From Promethearchaeota archaeon (GTDB lineage: Archaea > Asgardarchaeota > Lokiarchaeia > Sigyniarchaeales > SOKP01), in NCBI GenBank assembly GCA_016839765.1, contig JAEOTP010000003.1:1-32310 (forward strand): a stretch of 32,310 nt of DNA, read 5' to 3'. A model generated the notes under the pieces. It was not told where the DNA came from. It saw nothing but the letters and a program-made list of their open reading frames with translations, and did no database searches. The position numbers and the translations under genes were made by a program. This document shows positions 23,153 to 32,310 of the stretch, piece by piece (within the stretch, counting starts at the first letter, position 1; each line of letters begins with the position of its first letter).

Positions 23153-23941
23153 ATGGTTCCTATTAAATTGGAGCGTCAACCACCATGGTTTTTTCAATAT
23201 TTAGAAAGCTATTCTCATGTTTTACTCGATATCAAGTTTCATAAATGTGAGAATATTAAAGAAAGATTAGATTTTGCGATAGAGTTAGATCTCAGGGGAT
23301 TTGAAGGATTATTATTTTATATTTATAGACCAAGTCATAATTTAATAAATTTTGACATCATAAGTCATAAGGAAGACTTCATCCATAAACTGGAAGATTT
23401 ATATTTAAAAATTAATAATAAGGCATCAATTCAAGCATTAGATATTATTTTTATTCCTTTTGGGCATTTTTCAGAAAGTAATAAATTTATACCCAAGATT
23501 AAATCTAGATATACAGAGCCTACTTATCAAATATTTACTTGGTCTCCTTCTTTATTATTCAAGAAAGTTAAATCTATAATTAAAATTGACAATAAATATA
23601 CAGAATTGATACCTTTAGATGATGTTTATGGGTATTACTATAATTTTGATATCTCATTTAAAGGAAATAAAACAGAATATCTTTTTAATTTAATTAATGT
23701 TTTATGTACTTTCGACAATTCACCTCGTTATGAACCAATAGTTTCAGAAATTAAATCACTTATTTCAAAATCCAATGAATATTTATTTGAACTTTACCAA
23801 ACAGAACTTCCTATTGAGATGCAAAATTTATTAAGAGAATTAGAGCGTTTAAAATTTAATATAGATAGTTTAACGAAAGAAGAAATATTCAATTGGTTAG
23901 ATGATTTAATCGATTTTTACTCCAGAAGGACTCAAGAATAA
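23153..23941 (+). CDS. Protein of unknown function, 262 residues
   Basis: I do not recognise this family. The protein is rich in aromatic residues (PPWFFQYLESYSHVLLDIKF near the start, VYGYYYNFDISF centrally) and seems soluble, with no signal peptide or membrane helix. The C-terminal third (about 195-255) looks helical and charged (IKSLISKSNEYLFELYQ, LLRELERLKF, EEIFNWLDDLIDFY) and may mediate association. It is a single gene between the hydrogenase operon and hypC, with its own upstream AT-rich region. A reasonable ATG at 23153 follows TTAGGTAAAAAT. Codon use resembles its neighbours. Confidence 0.75.
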   Translation: MVPIKLERQPPWFFQYLESYSHVLLDIKFHKCENIKERLDFAIELDLRGFEGLLFYIYRPSHNLINFDIISHKEDFIHKLEDLYLKINNKASIQALDIIFIPFGHFSESNKFIPKIKSRYTEPTYQIFTWSPSLLFKKVKSIIKIDNKYTELIPLDDVYGYYYNFDISFKGNKTEYLFNLINVLCTFDNSPRYEPIVSEIKSLISKSNEYLFELYQTELPIEMQNLLRELERLKFNIDSLTKEEIFNWLDDLIDFYSRRTQE

Positions 23942-24149
23942 ACAAAAGCATTCAATTCTTTATAGTCTTGAAGTGTCCTTTTTTTAAATTTTATTTGAAA
24001 TTTAAAAGAAATATAAAATAATAGCTTGATAAATAAATAATCAACAAGTAGAGTAGTGTAAATTTTTCAAGAATAAATTATAATCACAATTCTTTTTTAT
24101 GCGACAACATTTACAAATTTAAATCTAAATTACTTAATTTGAAAACCTT

Positions 24150-24398
24150 ATGTGTCTTGCTATACCCGGAAAAATACTAAAATTAAATGATGATGGGACT
24201 ACTGCTCTTGTTGATTTTGATGGAATACAACAAAATGTAATAATTGCATTACTTATGAATCCAGAGATCGGAAAATATGTTATTGTCCATGCAGGCTATG
24301 CAATAGAACAAATGAATGAGAAGGAAGCAATGGAAGCATTAGAACAGTGGAAAGAGATCGTAGAGGATCAGGATTTAGATCTTTCAGATATGTTATAA
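24150..24398 (+). CDS. hypC: Hydrogenase assembly chaperone HypC
   Basis: This 82-residue protein starts MCLAIPGKI, the HypC signature in which Cys2 binds iron and the large subunit precursor. It continues with ALVDFDGIQQNV and GKYVIVHAGYAIEQM, matching the OB-fold and C-terminal helix of the family. It works with HypD to assemble Fe(CN)2CO and deliver it to the hydrogenase. It lies about 1.2 kb downstream of the hydrogenase operon and is separate from hypF and hypDE, so the hyp genes are scattered in at least three transcription units. Confidence 0.95.
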   Translation: MCLAIPGKILKLNDDGTTALVDFDGIQQNVIIALLMNPEIGKYVIVHAGYAIEQMNEKEAMEALEQWKEIVEDQDLDLSDML

Positions 24399-24440
24399 GT
24401 ACAATTTCTTTTTAAATTAATATCAAAATCTAAAAAAAAA

Positions 24441-24629
24441 CTATTTGGATTTTTTCTTTTTATTATCTAAAGAATTCATTATGATATATTGAGCACCAGA
24501 GAAAATTGAAATTCCTATAAACACAAGAACGATCAAATTAACTATTAAATCATTATTTCCTACAGTTTCTAAAGTTAGAGCGATACATAATGAAATCATA
24601 CCTAATACCAATAGATTCTCTTTTTTCAA
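24441..24629 (-). CDS. Small two-helix membrane protein
   Basis: This 62-residue product has two hydrophobic segments (about 5-20 and 28-50) and a lysine-rich C-terminus (NKKKKSK). It would start with TTG at 24629, preceded by GAGGAAGATTG, a plausible ribosome binding site. No family is recognised. It converges with hypC and leaves 42 bases between them. The hydrophobic pattern and ribosome binding site favour a real gene, but the TTG start and short length keep confidence moderate. Confidence 0.5.
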   Translation of the reverse strand: MKKENLLVLGMISLCIALTLETVGNNDLIVNLIVLVFIGISIFSGAQYIIMNSLDNKKKKSK

Positions 24630-24749
24630 ATCAATCTTCCTCTTTTTTTAATTTGTTTTTTGGATTTCTCCAATAAATGCAAGTAAAAATTAAGTATAAA
24701 AAGCTACTCTATATATATCTATATAGATTTTGTGATAATTATATATTTA

Positions 24750-25553
24750 TTATAAATCGAATAATTCTTCTTTCAATTTTTTCAGTTTAATGTAAAGATT
24801 CTTCAAGGAATTCATCGCTTCCGAATTTGAATTAAAATCAATGGGAGAAATTCCATTCAAATCTGCCTTCCCGACATCTGAATCGAAAGGAACTGTATGG
24901 TAAAGGGGTACTTCCCATTCACTGATTCGTTTATGAATAGCGTCAATCTGAGAATCATCTATAATTTTATTAGCAATTAAGAATATATTTATTACTCCTA
25001 GCTTTTTTGATAAATTTATTATTTTAGAACATAGATCTAGAGATTTTTGGGAAGGTTCTGTTATTACAAGCATTATATCAATTCCTTTAGCGGTACCTCT
25101 ACCCAAATGTTCCAAACCAGCTTCGAAATCAACTACAATAACTTCATTCCTTTTAACAAATAAGTTATATAGTAGAGTTCTAATTAGGGCATTCTCAGGA
25201 CAAAGACAGCCTGTTGCTGGTTCTTCTATGCTCCCTAAAACTAAAAGTTGTAATCCATCAGGACCAGAAACTTTGAATCTGTCGGGTATATCAGACACTT
25301 CTGGATTAATATTATAAACTCCAAGACCGGCACCAGAAACATTTGTACGTTCTTCAATCATTTTTTTCATTTCAGATATAGGTACGATTTTCTCTTTTAT
25401 ATCTGTATCGATTCCTAATGTATAGCTTAAATTCATAGCTGAGTCATTATCAATTGCTAAAACGTTAAAACCATCCTTGGCAAACATTCTTGCTAATGTT
25501 CCAGCTATTAACGTTTTTCCAACTCCACCCTTACCAGCAACTGCAATCTTCAT
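24750..25553 (-). CDS. cooC: CooC-like nickel-insertion ATPase
   Basis: The 267-residue MinD/NifH-type P-loop ATPase has the deviant Walker A GKGGVGKT (7-14), AIDNDSAMNLSYTLG, and the Cys116-x-Cys118 pair (TGCLCPENA) by which CooC binds metal at a dimer interface. VVDFEAGLEHLGRG is the Walker B/switch region. CooC proteins insert nickel into carbon monoxide dehydrogenase. With an FwdA homologue nearby, a CODH/acetyl-CoA synthase elsewhere in the genome is likely. It is monocistronic on the minus strand. A role for another nickel enzyme cannot be excluded. Confidence 0.9.
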   Translation of the reverse strand: MKIAVAGKGGVGKTLIAGTLARMFAKDGFNVLAIDNDSAMNLSYTLGIDTDIKEKIVPISEMKKMIEERTNVSGAGLGVYNINPEVSDIPDRFKVSGPDGLQLLVLGSIEEPATGCLCPENALIRTLLYNLFVKRNEVIVVDFEAGLEHLGRGTAKGIDIMLVITEPSQKSLDLCSKIINLSKKLGVINIFLIANKIIDDSQIDAIHKRISEWEVPLYHTVPFDSDVGKADLNGISPIDFNSNSEAMNSLKNLYIKLKKLKEELFDL

Positions 25554-25708
25554 TTGAGTTAATTATTGAATAAGAAATAATAAATATTTAGTTTGCAAGG
25601 TGTAAATTAAAAGACAAAATTTAATTAAATTTAATAAGAAATTTGTTAGTTCTTTTATATAATATTATTATAATTTCTGACTAATTATAACCATTACAAA
25701 ATAATTTT

Positions 25709-25972
25709 TTAAAAGTAATCGTTTTTATCCATAGACTGCATGCGCTTAGAGATTTTCACCATTTCGCTGAAAATCTTATCATTTTCTATTGGATCCTTAC
25801 ATGTTATTAATTTATCATTTAGTACTTTAATCTTAAATGTTAGGTCTAAGAATTCTTTAGGAGGTTCTAATTGATAATAATATTTTTTTTCACCATTTAT
25901 TAATTCAATATAAACCCATTTTCCATCCTTCTGAGACCAGTTCCACCTATTTAGAGTTAATTGCCTAACCAT
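25709..25972 (-). CDS. Small conserved-looking protein of unknown function
   Basis: This 87-residue protein begins MVRQLTLNRWNWSQKDGKWVYIEL and has an aromatic, strand-rich first half (a likely beta hairpin ending KKYYYQL), then a helical, charged C-terminus. It has one cysteine and no recognisable motif. The start ATG at 25972 is the first in frame. It stands alone between cooC and the coiled-coil gene on the same strand. The regular amphipathic pattern suggests a real protein, but no function can be given. Confidence 0.6.
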   Translation of the reverse strand: MVRQLTLNRWNWSQKDGKWVYIELINGEKKYYYQLEPPKEFLDLTFKIKVLNDKLITCKDPIENDKIFSEMVKISKRMQSMDKNDYF

Positions 25973-26105
25973 ATATACTCATGCTTGAATAATTAATCTA
26001 AATTAATTATAAAAATCCTAAAGCATAATTTACCTGTTATTGTTTATTCGTAAATTAAAATCAGTATTTATTATTTTTTTAATATTATATTAACAGGTTA
26101 TTATA

Positions 26106-27566
26106 TTATAAACTAAGCTCTCTAAGTGCTTTTTCAGCAGCTTCTCGAACATCAACATCAGAATCCTTGTATAGTTCCTGTAATACTTCTTTAACTTCTA
26201 AACTGTTAAATCTAGTCAATGCTTTTATTAAGTACAATTTTATTATCCAATCATTATCCCTAATCATTTCTTTAAAAGTGTTAAAAATTTTGGGAGTTCT
26301 AATCATACTCAGTAGTTTGATTGCTGTGATTCTTCTCATTCTCAGGTTATCATTTAAATTTTTAAATAATAATTCTAAAATTTGATTTTGAGCTTGTTCT
26401 TCCAATAAATTGAACATTTTCATAAATAAAGAGGGACTTATTGTTCCTGAATCTATAGTTTTTGCAGAAATCCTGGTTTCACTCTTGAGTGGGACACCTT
26501 TTTCTTGTTCTTTTAGTTTTAGTAATAATTTATTTAGTTGATTATTTGCATTTTCTATTTTATTTAATTTAACATTAGTGGCTTCTAGTTCTTCTTCCTT
26601 AAGGGCAATTTTCTTTCTATATTCAGCCTCTCTATTTATCTCTAAATTTCTTATTTCATTTAATTCATTTACTAATTCATTGTTATGATTTCTTAACTCA
26701 TCTGTGATAATAACATTTTCATTTAAAGCATTTTTTATATTTTCATTTTCTTTTTCTAATTCTTGTAATCTCCTATTTGACTCTTCAATTTTTACGTTGG
26801 AATCAATTTTTTGTTCTTCAAGATATGACTTGAGTGTATTTTCTATTTTTTGCTGTAAGTAATTCACCTTTTCTTTGTATTCATTGCTTTCAATGACTAA
26901 ATCCTCACGTTCTTTTCTGAGATTATTCAGTTCTTCTGATACTTCATTTTTTGTCGCTATAACGCTTTCTAACTTAGCAGTAATTTCTTGAATTTCGGCT
27001 TTTAAGGATTCAATTTTTACTCTACTAATTCCATTTTCTTCGGTTAGTTGGAAGATCAGCTTTTTTGCATCAATAAGTTGTTGATCTTTGTCTTCAAAGT
27101 CAATTGACTGAGTGAAAATAGATTCCTGTTGTAGTTTTTCTATTTTTTCTTGTAATTCGTTAATTTTTACATTTTTTAATTCGTTTTCTTCGGTTAATTG
27201 TACAATTACTTTATTTGAATAAATTATTTCTTCACTTTCCTCATTGAAATTTTTAGAATTTTCTAATTCATTACTAATATCTTCTAATGTCTGTTTTAAG
27301 ATCTCAATATCTTTATTTTTTTTAATAATATCTTCCCTTTGATTAGCAACCATTTCTTTTAATATTTGGACATCTCCAGGTAGGTCACTTTCTTCTATAT
27401 CAGAAAGCTGAGCACGCTGACTCTGAATTAATTGTTTTTGCTCATTAATCGTGAAAGTTAATCTTAGAACCTCTTCTCTTAAATACCTTATCATTCTCTC
27501 TAAATCCGAATGGGCGCGATTGGTAGAATCTATTGAATCAATTAAGTCTTTTAATTCTTTACTCAT
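26106..27566 (-). CDS. Long coiled-coil protein with C-terminal HEAT-like repeats
   Basis: Residues about 1-365 are nearly unbroken heptad-like sequence rich in Glu, Lys, Asn and Leu, with recurring units such as IVQLTEENELKNVKINELQEKI and LIFQLTEENGISRVKIESLKAEI that look like internal repeats. The last 105 residues form helical pairs (LRMRRITAIKLLSMIRTPKIFNTFKEM, NDWIIKLYLIKALTRF, SDVDVREAAEKALREL) typical of HEAT-like repeats. There is no membrane helix or ATPase motif. Such a rod plus protein-binding module suggests a scaffold or cytoskeleton-associated role, which is inferred only. Length is 486 residues. Confidence 0.8.
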   Translation of the reverse strand: MSKELKDLIDSIDSTNRAHSDLERMIRYLREEVLRLTFTINEQKQLIQSQRAQLSDIEESDLPGDVQILKEMVANQREDIIKKNKDIEILKQTLEDISNELENSKNFNEESEEIIYSNKVIVQLTEENELKNVKINELQEKIEKLQQESIFTQSIDFEDKDQQLIDAKKLIFQLTEENGISRVKIESLKAEIQEITAKLESVIATKNEVSEELNNLRKEREDLVIESNEYKEKVNYLQQKIENTLKSYLEEQKIDSNVKIEESNRRLQELEKENENIKNALNENVIITDELRNHNNELVNELNEIRNLEINREAEYRKKIALKEEELEATNVKLNKIENANNQLNKLLLKLKEQEKGVPLKSETRISAKTIDSGTISPSLFMKMFNLLEEQAQNQILELLFKNLNDNLRMRRITAIKLLSMIRTPKIFNTFKEMIRDNDWIIKLYLIKALTRFNSLEVKEVLQELYKDSDVDVREAAEKALRELSL

Positions 27567-27816
27567 TTTTTAACCGTTTGGTTTTAATAATGTTAAAAAA
27601 ATTTGATTTAAAAAATATTCACATTTATTGTCATTTTATCATTTATTTTATAACATTGTGATAGTAGTAAATATGAAAGAAATTTTCTAAAATAGCCATC
27701 AAATGATATTATTGATATCGTAAATAGTAATATTTAAAAATATTTTTAAAATTTATTTCCATAGAAAATATAATTAAAATATAAAAATTCTACTGTATAG
27801 TACGGGATTATTGATA

Positions 27817-28017
27817 ATGACAAATGAGGAATTAGATGGTTTAAAGCAGAGAGATAAGGATGATTGGGATGAAGATGACTGGGATGATGAAAATGACGAA
27901 GATGAGGAAGATGAATTGGATGATTATAACGATGGAGAATGGGATGATGATCTCGAGTATGATGATGACGATGACTGGGAAAATGATGACATTGAAGAAG
28001 ATGAAGACAATTTTTAA
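27817..28017 (+). CDS. Highly acidic low-complexity small protein
   Basis: From ATG 27817 this encodes 66 residues, mostly Asp and Glu in runs punctuated by Trp, Tyr, Leu and Gly (DDWDEDDWDDENDEDEED and similar). A TTG six bases upstream is less likely. The repeats at DNA level (GATGA, GAAGA) could inflate by slippage. Such acidic tails and proteins often shield basic partners or bind cations, but no function can be assigned. The preceding 250 bases are AT-rich and can hold its promoter. Confidence 0.6.
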   Translation: MTNEELDGLKQRDKDDWDEDDWDDENDEDEEDELDDYNDGEWDDDLEYDDDDDWENDDIEEDEDNF

Positions 28018-28097
28018 GGCATATAATACAGATTAGACATTTTAGAATTTCATAAAAAAAGGGAATAAATTAATTATATTTTTTTAAATTTTTAATT

Positions 28098-28574
28098 TTA
28101 TAGAATTTTTATTTCTCGAATAAAATCTCCTTGTACAATTAAATTCACAACCTTTTGATCTTCTGGACCTTCAACTTGACCGAATATTGTGTGACTGTTA
28201 TTCAAATGGGGCGTCTCTATATGAGTTATAAAGAATTGAGAGCCGTTAGTATTTGAACCTGCATTAGCCATTGCAAGTATACCAGGGCTATCAAATTTTC
28301 TACCTGATTGAAACTCATCTGCAAAAGGATATGAGATTTGTCTTCCCTGGTAAGGAAAAGAGTTAATTCCCATAGATGTAGGCCCTCCAGTACCATTTCC
28401 AAGAGGGTCTCCACCTTGTATCATAAAGTTTTTAATAACACGATGAAATTTAAGACTGTTAAAAAATCCTCGTTTAGCTAAAAAAAGAAAGCTAGATACG
28501 GTTAGAGGTGCTTCACTATCAAATAAACTAATATTAATATTTCCTTTATCTGTTATTAGAATTACCTTTGTCAT
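28098..28574 (-). CDS. Cyclophilin-type peptidyl-prolyl isomerase
   Basis: The 158-residue protein catalyses proline cis-trans isomerisation. It has the cyclophilin core: FHRVIKNFMIQGGDP with the catalytic Arg, FADEF, GILAMANAGSNTNGSQFFIT and HTIFGQV. It has no signal peptide, so it is cytoplasmic. Length is that of a minimal single-domain cyclophilin. It starts at ATG 28574 and is a single gene, divergent from the acyl-CoA synthetase gene. Confidence 0.96.
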   Translation of the reverse strand: MTKVILITDKGNINISLFDSEAPLTVSSFLFLAKRGFFNSLKFHRVIKNFMIQGGDPLGNGTGGPTSMGINSFPYQGRQISYPFADEFQSGRKFDSPGILAMANAGSNTNGSQFFITHIETPHLNNSHTIFGQVEGPEDQKVVNLIVQGDFIREIKIL

Positions 28575-28713
28575 AATTATTCTAAATTTTGTTTGTATTA
28601 AAATTATGTTTAAAATGCTCTACTGACTTTTTTTAAATTTATAAAAGATTTAAAATTAATAGCAATAAATCATTTTTATAGTTATATTAAATTCATTCAA
28701 AGCAAGTAATAAT

Positions 28714-30885
28714 ATGATAGTTGATCACGATTTCTCTTTCTTTTTTAATCCAAACAGTATAGCAATAGTTGGAGCAAGTTCTACACCTGGAAAAGTCGGA
28801 TATAATGTTTTAAAAAATGTAATCGAATCAGGATATAGCGGAAAAATCTTCCCTATTAATCCAAAAGCTAAAACTATTCTTGGGTATAAAGCTTATAAAA
28901 GTGTTCTAGACGTTCCAGAAAATATCGATATCGCGATTTTTGTTATTCCGAGTACAAGTGTTATTCCTGTTGCTGAAGAATGTGGAAAAAAAGAGATTAA
29001 GGGAATCGTTGTTATTTCTGCAGGTTTTAAAGAAATAGGCGGAGAAGGTATAAAGCGTGAACAAGCGTTAGTTCAAATAGCTAAGAAATTTAATATGAGA
29101 ATAATTGGCCCAAATTGCTTAGGATTTATAGGATTACACTATAATGGATCTTTTGCGGCTAATACACCTAAAAAAGGACATATCGCGATGATTTCTCAAT
29201 CTGGAGCTATGTTAACAGGGATGATGGATTATTCTATGGAACAAGCTTTTGGTTTTTCTTGTAATATAAGTTTAGGAAATAAAGCTGATTTAGATGAGGT
29301 TGATTTTATTAAATTTCTATCCGAAGATAATGATACAAAAGTTATACTTTGTTATTTAGAATCTATAGAAAATGGAGAAAAATTCTTAGAAGTCGTATCT
29401 AAAGCCGCTAAAAAAAAGCCAATAATAATTCTAAAAGCAGGCGTTAGTGAAGCAGGAGCTAGGGCTGCATCAAGTCATACTGGTGCGTTAGCAGGTTCTG
29501 ATATTGCATATGAGCTAGCTTTTGCAAAGTGTGGAGTTATAAGAGCAAAAACTATAGCAGATCTTTTTGATTATGGTGAAATATTCCTCTTTCAACCTAT
29601 TCCCCAAAAAAACTCTTTTGCAATAATAACAAACGCAGGTGGCCCAGGAATTGTAGCAACTGATGCTTTTGAACGAGAAGATTTGAAATTTGCTAAATTT
29701 TCTGAGCCAATCCTCCATCAATTAAGAGATAAACTACCTATGGAGGCCGCAATATTCAATCCCATTGACATTATTGGAGATGCATCCCCAAAACGATATG
29801 AATTTGTTATTAAAACTATTTTTGGGTTAAATTCTGATGAATCAACAATAAAAATTAATGAAGAAGATATAACAACATATGGAGCATTAATTATAATGTC
29901 CCCACAAGCACAAACGCATCCTAATGATGTAGCTAAATCAATTCATACCATATCAAAAAAATTTTTATTAGAAAAACCTATATTATGCTCTTTCATAGGA
30001 GGAGTATCTATTAATGAAGCAACAAAATATTTAAAGCAACATTTTATTCCGTGTTATCCCTTTCCAGAACGGGCGGCTCAGTCTCTCAAAGCGATGGTTG
30101 ATTATAATGAATATTTAAAAGTAACACCATTAGAGCAATTAGCTATCCCTCAATTTACGGTAAATAGAGACAGAGTAAAACAAATTTTTCAAAATGCTAA
30201 AAAAGATGATAGAACTGTTCTTTTAAGCCATGAAACAAGTGAAATATTTGAATGCTATGGGATTAAATCTCCAAAATCAAGATTGGCAAGAACACCTCGC
30301 GAAGCGATGAAATTTCAAGAAGATTTAGGTAGAGTTGTAATGAAAATAGTAAGTCCACAAATAATCCACAAAACTGATGTTGGAGGTATAATATTAGATA
30401 TTTCATCGCCAGAACAAGCATTTGAAGCGTATATTCAAATTGTTGATAATTCAAAGAGATTTGGCCCTCAAAATGCCAAAGTATATGGTGTGGAAGTTCA
30501 AAAGATGATTGATTTTAAAAAAGAAAAGAAAGTAAATGAACTAATTATTGGAATGTCGAAAGACCCCCAGTTTGGACCGATATTAATGATTGGTTCAGGA
30601 GGAATTTACGCAAACTTTCTAAAAGATGTGTCATTCGCTCTCTCATATCAATTTACAAAAGAAGATGCAAAAGAAATGCTTCATAAAACCAAGATCTTCA
30701 GTTTATTGCAAGGGGTTAGAGGTGAAAGCCCTTCAGACGTAGATTCTATAATTGAAGTATTATTACGTCTCTCTCAATTAGTTAATGATTTTCCAGAAAT
30801 TATGGAATTAGACATTAATCCTCTGCTAAGTTTTATAAAAGGTTATTCTGCTGTTGATATAAAAATTACAATCTCACGTGAATGA
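28714..30885 (+). CDS. ADP-forming acyl-CoA (acetyl-CoA) synthetase, fused alpha-beta
   Basis: This enzyme converts acyl-CoA, ADP and phosphate to acid, CoA and ATP, the usual archaeal route to ATP from acetyl-CoA. The 723-residue chain fuses the alpha part, with a CoA-binding Rossmann fold (SIAIVGASSTPGKVGYNV, GPNCLGF) and the phospho-His segment ASSHTGALAGSD, to the beta ATP-grasp part (RVVMKIVSPQIIHKTDVGG, ending ELDINPLL). The fused order alpha-beta is common in archaea and bacteria. It is followed after 63 bases by a DRTGG-domain gene, probably co-transcribed. The acyl substrate is not determined by sequence alone. Confidence 0.95.
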   Translation: MIVDHDFSFFFNPNSIAIVGASSTPGKVGYNVLKNVIESGYSGKIFPINPKAKTILGYKAYKSVLDVPENIDIAIFVIPSTSVIPVAEECGKKEIKGIVVISAGFKEIGGEGIKREQALVQIAKKFNMRIIGPNCLGFIGLHYNGSFAANTPKKGHIAMISQSGAMLTGMMDYSMEQAFGFSCNISLGNKADLDEVDFIKFLSEDNDTKVILCYLESIENGEKFLEVVSKAAKKKPIIILKAGVSEAGARAASSHTGALAGSDIAYELAFAKCGVIRAKTIADLFDYGEIFLFQPIPQKNSFAIITNAGGPGIVATDAFEREDLKFAKFSEPILHQLRDKLPMEAAIFNPIDIIGDASPKRYEFVIKTIFGLNSDESTIKINEEDITTYGALIIMSPQAQTHPNDVAKSIHTISKKFLLEKPILCSFIGGVSINEATKYLKQHFIPCYPFPERAAQSLKAMVDYNEYLKVTPLEQLAIPQFTVNRDRVKQIFQNAKKDDRTVLLSHETSEIFECYGIKSPKSRLARTPREAMKFQEDLGRVVMKIVSPQIIHKTDVGGIILDISSPEQAFEAYIQIVDNSKRFGPQNAKVYGVEVQKMIDFKKEKKVNELIIGMSKDPQFGPILMIGSGGIYANFLKDVSFALSYQFTKEDAKEMLHKTKIFSLLQGVRGESPSDVDSIIEVLLRLSQLVNDFPEIMELDINPLLSFIKGYSAVDIKITISRE

Positions 30886-30948
30886 ATGAATCAGAAAATA
30901 TAAAAAATGTAATAAATTTAAAATGATAGAAAAAAAGAAGGTATAGTT

Positions 30949-32013
30949 ATGACAAAAGCAATTTATTTATGTTCTTTATCTGAACGTGTCGGTAAAAGTT
31001 TACTTTCAATTGGTATTATGCTTAAATTACAAGAGGAAGGCAAGAAGGTAGCATATTTCAAGCCTATTGGGATACCTAAAGGAGCTTTTTCTGATAAAGC
31101 AGATAGAGATGTTGGTTTTATCCAAAGTACTGTATTTAAAACAACATTACCATATGATATTATTAGTCCTGTTTCAATTCCAGATTGTTATTACGTTGAT
31201 TTAATTGATTCAGCGAAAAAAGAAGAACATCTCAGTTCCATAAAAAGATCCTATGATGAATTAGAAAAAGATTTTGATTATATTATTATTGAAGGTGCAC
31301 CAAGTATCAAAAAATATATTCGGGTTGGGTTAGACGATATTACCATTGCTCAAAAATTAGGTTTAAACGAGTTGGTTTTTATACAAACAGAATCTTCTGA
31401 TAAGTGTATTGATACTTTATTTTTTACTAAAAAATATTTCGAATTTAGAAATATTAAGTTCAAGGGAATTATATTTAACAAAATTGACTACGAATATAAA
31501 GCTAGAATCGAAGAATTACAAGAAAATCATATTATTCGTTATGAAATTCCCATTATAGGACTTATAGAAAAAAGCCTTGAATTGTTAAGTCCCAGAGTGT
31601 CTGAAATTCAGTTTGCAATTGGAGGTGAACTAATCAACGAACCAGCAAGAGAAAATTTGAATAAGATGGTTGAAACTTATATAATTGCCGCGATGAATGT
31701 TCAAGCCGCTTTGAAATATTTAAGATCTGTTAAAAAAGCAGCTGTCATTACTGGTGGAGATAGAACTGATGTTGCTCTTGCAGCTTTAAACGAAGATGTA
31801 TCAGTGTTAGTATTAACCGGATTTATTCAACCAGATGTTGCAGTAATTAGTGCTGCTAATGAGAAGAGGATTCCAATAATTTTAAGCCCGAGTGATACCT
31901 ATACTACCATCAGAAATATGGAGCGTGTAAAACCTGGAATTCAAGAAGAAGAAATTCATTTAGTTTTAGAACTTGTGAAAAAACACTTAAATTGGGATTT
32001 ATTGCTAAAATAA
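30949..32013 (+). CDS. Phosphotransacetylase N-terminal-like protein (P-loop plus DRTGG domain)
   Basis: The 354-residue protein has an N-terminal BioD/CobB-like P-loop domain (SLSERVGKSLLSIGIMLKLQ, about 8-27, then KVAYFKPIG), followed by a DRTGG domain (about 215-330, including SEIQFAIGGELI and AVITGGDRTDVALAAL). This is the regulatory N-terminal half of long bacterial Pta proteins without the catalytic domain. Adjacent to acyl-CoA synthetase, it may sense nucleotides or regulate acyl-CoA metabolism. The P-loop is slightly unusual (ERVGKS), so ATPase activity is uncertain. ATG 30949 follows AAGGTATAG. Confidence 0.88.
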   Translation: MTKAIYLCSLSERVGKSLLSIGIMLKLQEEGKKVAYFKPIGIPKGAFSDKADRDVGFIQSTVFKTTLPYDIISPVSIPDCYYVDLIDSAKKEEHLSSIKRSYDELEKDFDYIIIEGAPSIKKYIRVGLDDITIAQKLGLNELVFIQTESSDKCIDTLFFTKKYFEFRNIKFKGIIFNKIDYEYKARIEELQENHIIRYEIPIIGLIEKSLELLSPRVSEIQFAIGGELINEPARENLNKMVETYIIAAMNVQAALKYLRSVKKAAVITGGDRTDVALAALNEDVSVLVLTGFIQPDVAVISAANEKRIPIILSPSDTYTTIRNMERVKPGIQEEEIHLVLELVKKHLNWDLLLK

Positions 32014-32263
32014 AATATACTTTTTAAAACCTATTTTCTTTTAAAATTATTATTCAAGTTAAATCCAATTAATAATAAGATTATTTTGTCGAATTTTGTC
32101 ATCTAAAAGATACCTCCTTTGATCAATACTATCTAATTAAGTAGAAATATTACTAATCTGCTAATCAGAAACCTTTAAATATAATAGATAAAAAATTATA
32201 CCTAACACCTTTAGAAATCTAAAAAAAAACCAAAAAAATTAAAAAATTAAAAGGTTAATAATT

Positions 32264-32310
32264 ATGGGTTTTAAAGATAAAGCATGGATATTTTGTTTGA
32301 TTGGAGCGAT
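32264..32310 (+). CDS. Start of a gene cut by the window edge
   Basis: After 250 AT-rich bases without a gene, ATG at 32264 follows AAAAGGTTAATAATT and opens a frame MGFKDKAWIFCLIGA that runs to the edge. The hydrophobic stretch suggests a first transmembrane helix. Its family cannot be judged from 15 codons; it may be another small membrane protein like those at 4876 and 5648. Confidence 0.5.
   Translation, partial: MGFKDKAWIFCLIGA

Noticed and set aside
1-32310. CRISPR arrays, insertion sequences or prophage
   Set aside because: No regularly spaced repeats, transposase motifs or terminal inverted repeats with target duplications were seen.

Overview
The window looks like part of the chromosome of an anaerobic, H2- and C1-metabolising archaeon, most likely from the Asgard group (Lokiarchaeia-like). 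The DNA is very AT-rich. It carries archaeal-style genes: a formylmethanofuran dehydrogenase A homologue, a group 3c (Mvh/Vhu-type) [NiFe] hydrogenase with HdrB/HdrC, ADP-forming acyl-CoA synthetase, CooC, an Lrp/AsnC regulator and an archaeal TATA box. It also has a selenocysteine-type UGA in a split hydrogenase large subunit. The lineage call is an inference; no rRNA or ribosomal marker is present.

Layout. 1-2.8 kb: Lrp-like regulator, tRNA-Cys directly before cysS, and a chagasin-like protease inhibitor. 2.86-4.6 kb (minus): fwdA-like amidohydrolase. 4.9-6.1 kb: two tandem paralogous four-helix membrane proteins. 6.2-10 kb: mobA, purF, and a purF paralogue without the catalytic cysteine. 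10.1-15.8 kb: hypF, a PI-PLC-like gene, hypD and hypE. 15.9-18.2 kb (minus): a sulfur-relay operon in the order tusA, yeeE, dsrE, dsrF, dsrH. 18.6-23 kb (plus): mvhG, mvhA, vhuU, hdrC, hdrB. 23.1-28.6 kb: an unknown protein, hypC, a small membrane protein, cooC, a coiled-coil/HEAT protein, an acidic protein and a cyclophilin. 28.7-32 kb: an acyl-CoA synthetase and a Pta-N/DRTGG protein, then the start of one more gene.

The most striking observation is two very small bulge-helix-bulge (BHB) introns inside protein-coding genes. mvhG seems frameshifted near its N-terminus and fwdA seems interrupted by an in-frame TGA. In both cases the interrupting segment folds into a canonical archaeal splicing motif: a 4-bp central helix, a 3-nt bulge 3' of it on each strand, and a hairpin with a 5-nt loop inside. 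Cutting after the second nucleotide of each bulge removes 31 nt from mvhG and 30 nt from fwdA. Both joins restore an open frame and, as I recall the families, their expected sequence (CSD-CWGCHQ in MvhG, GDGPW-E-FALHH in FwdA). The two introns share nearly the same architecture.

Selenocysteine use adds a second layer. The Ni-binding C-terminus of the hydrogenase is a separate 50-codon gene in which UGA sits at the first cysteine of the DPCxxCxxH motif, and a perfect 9-bp stem-loop follows its stop codon.

Functionally, the hydrogenase, its Hyp maturation genes, HdrBC, the FwdA homologue, MobA (molybdopterin guanylylation) and CooC (nickel chaperone) fit an H2-linked Wood-Ljungdahl type metabolism. 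The ADP-forming acyl-CoA synthetase could conserve energy as ATP from acyl-CoA.
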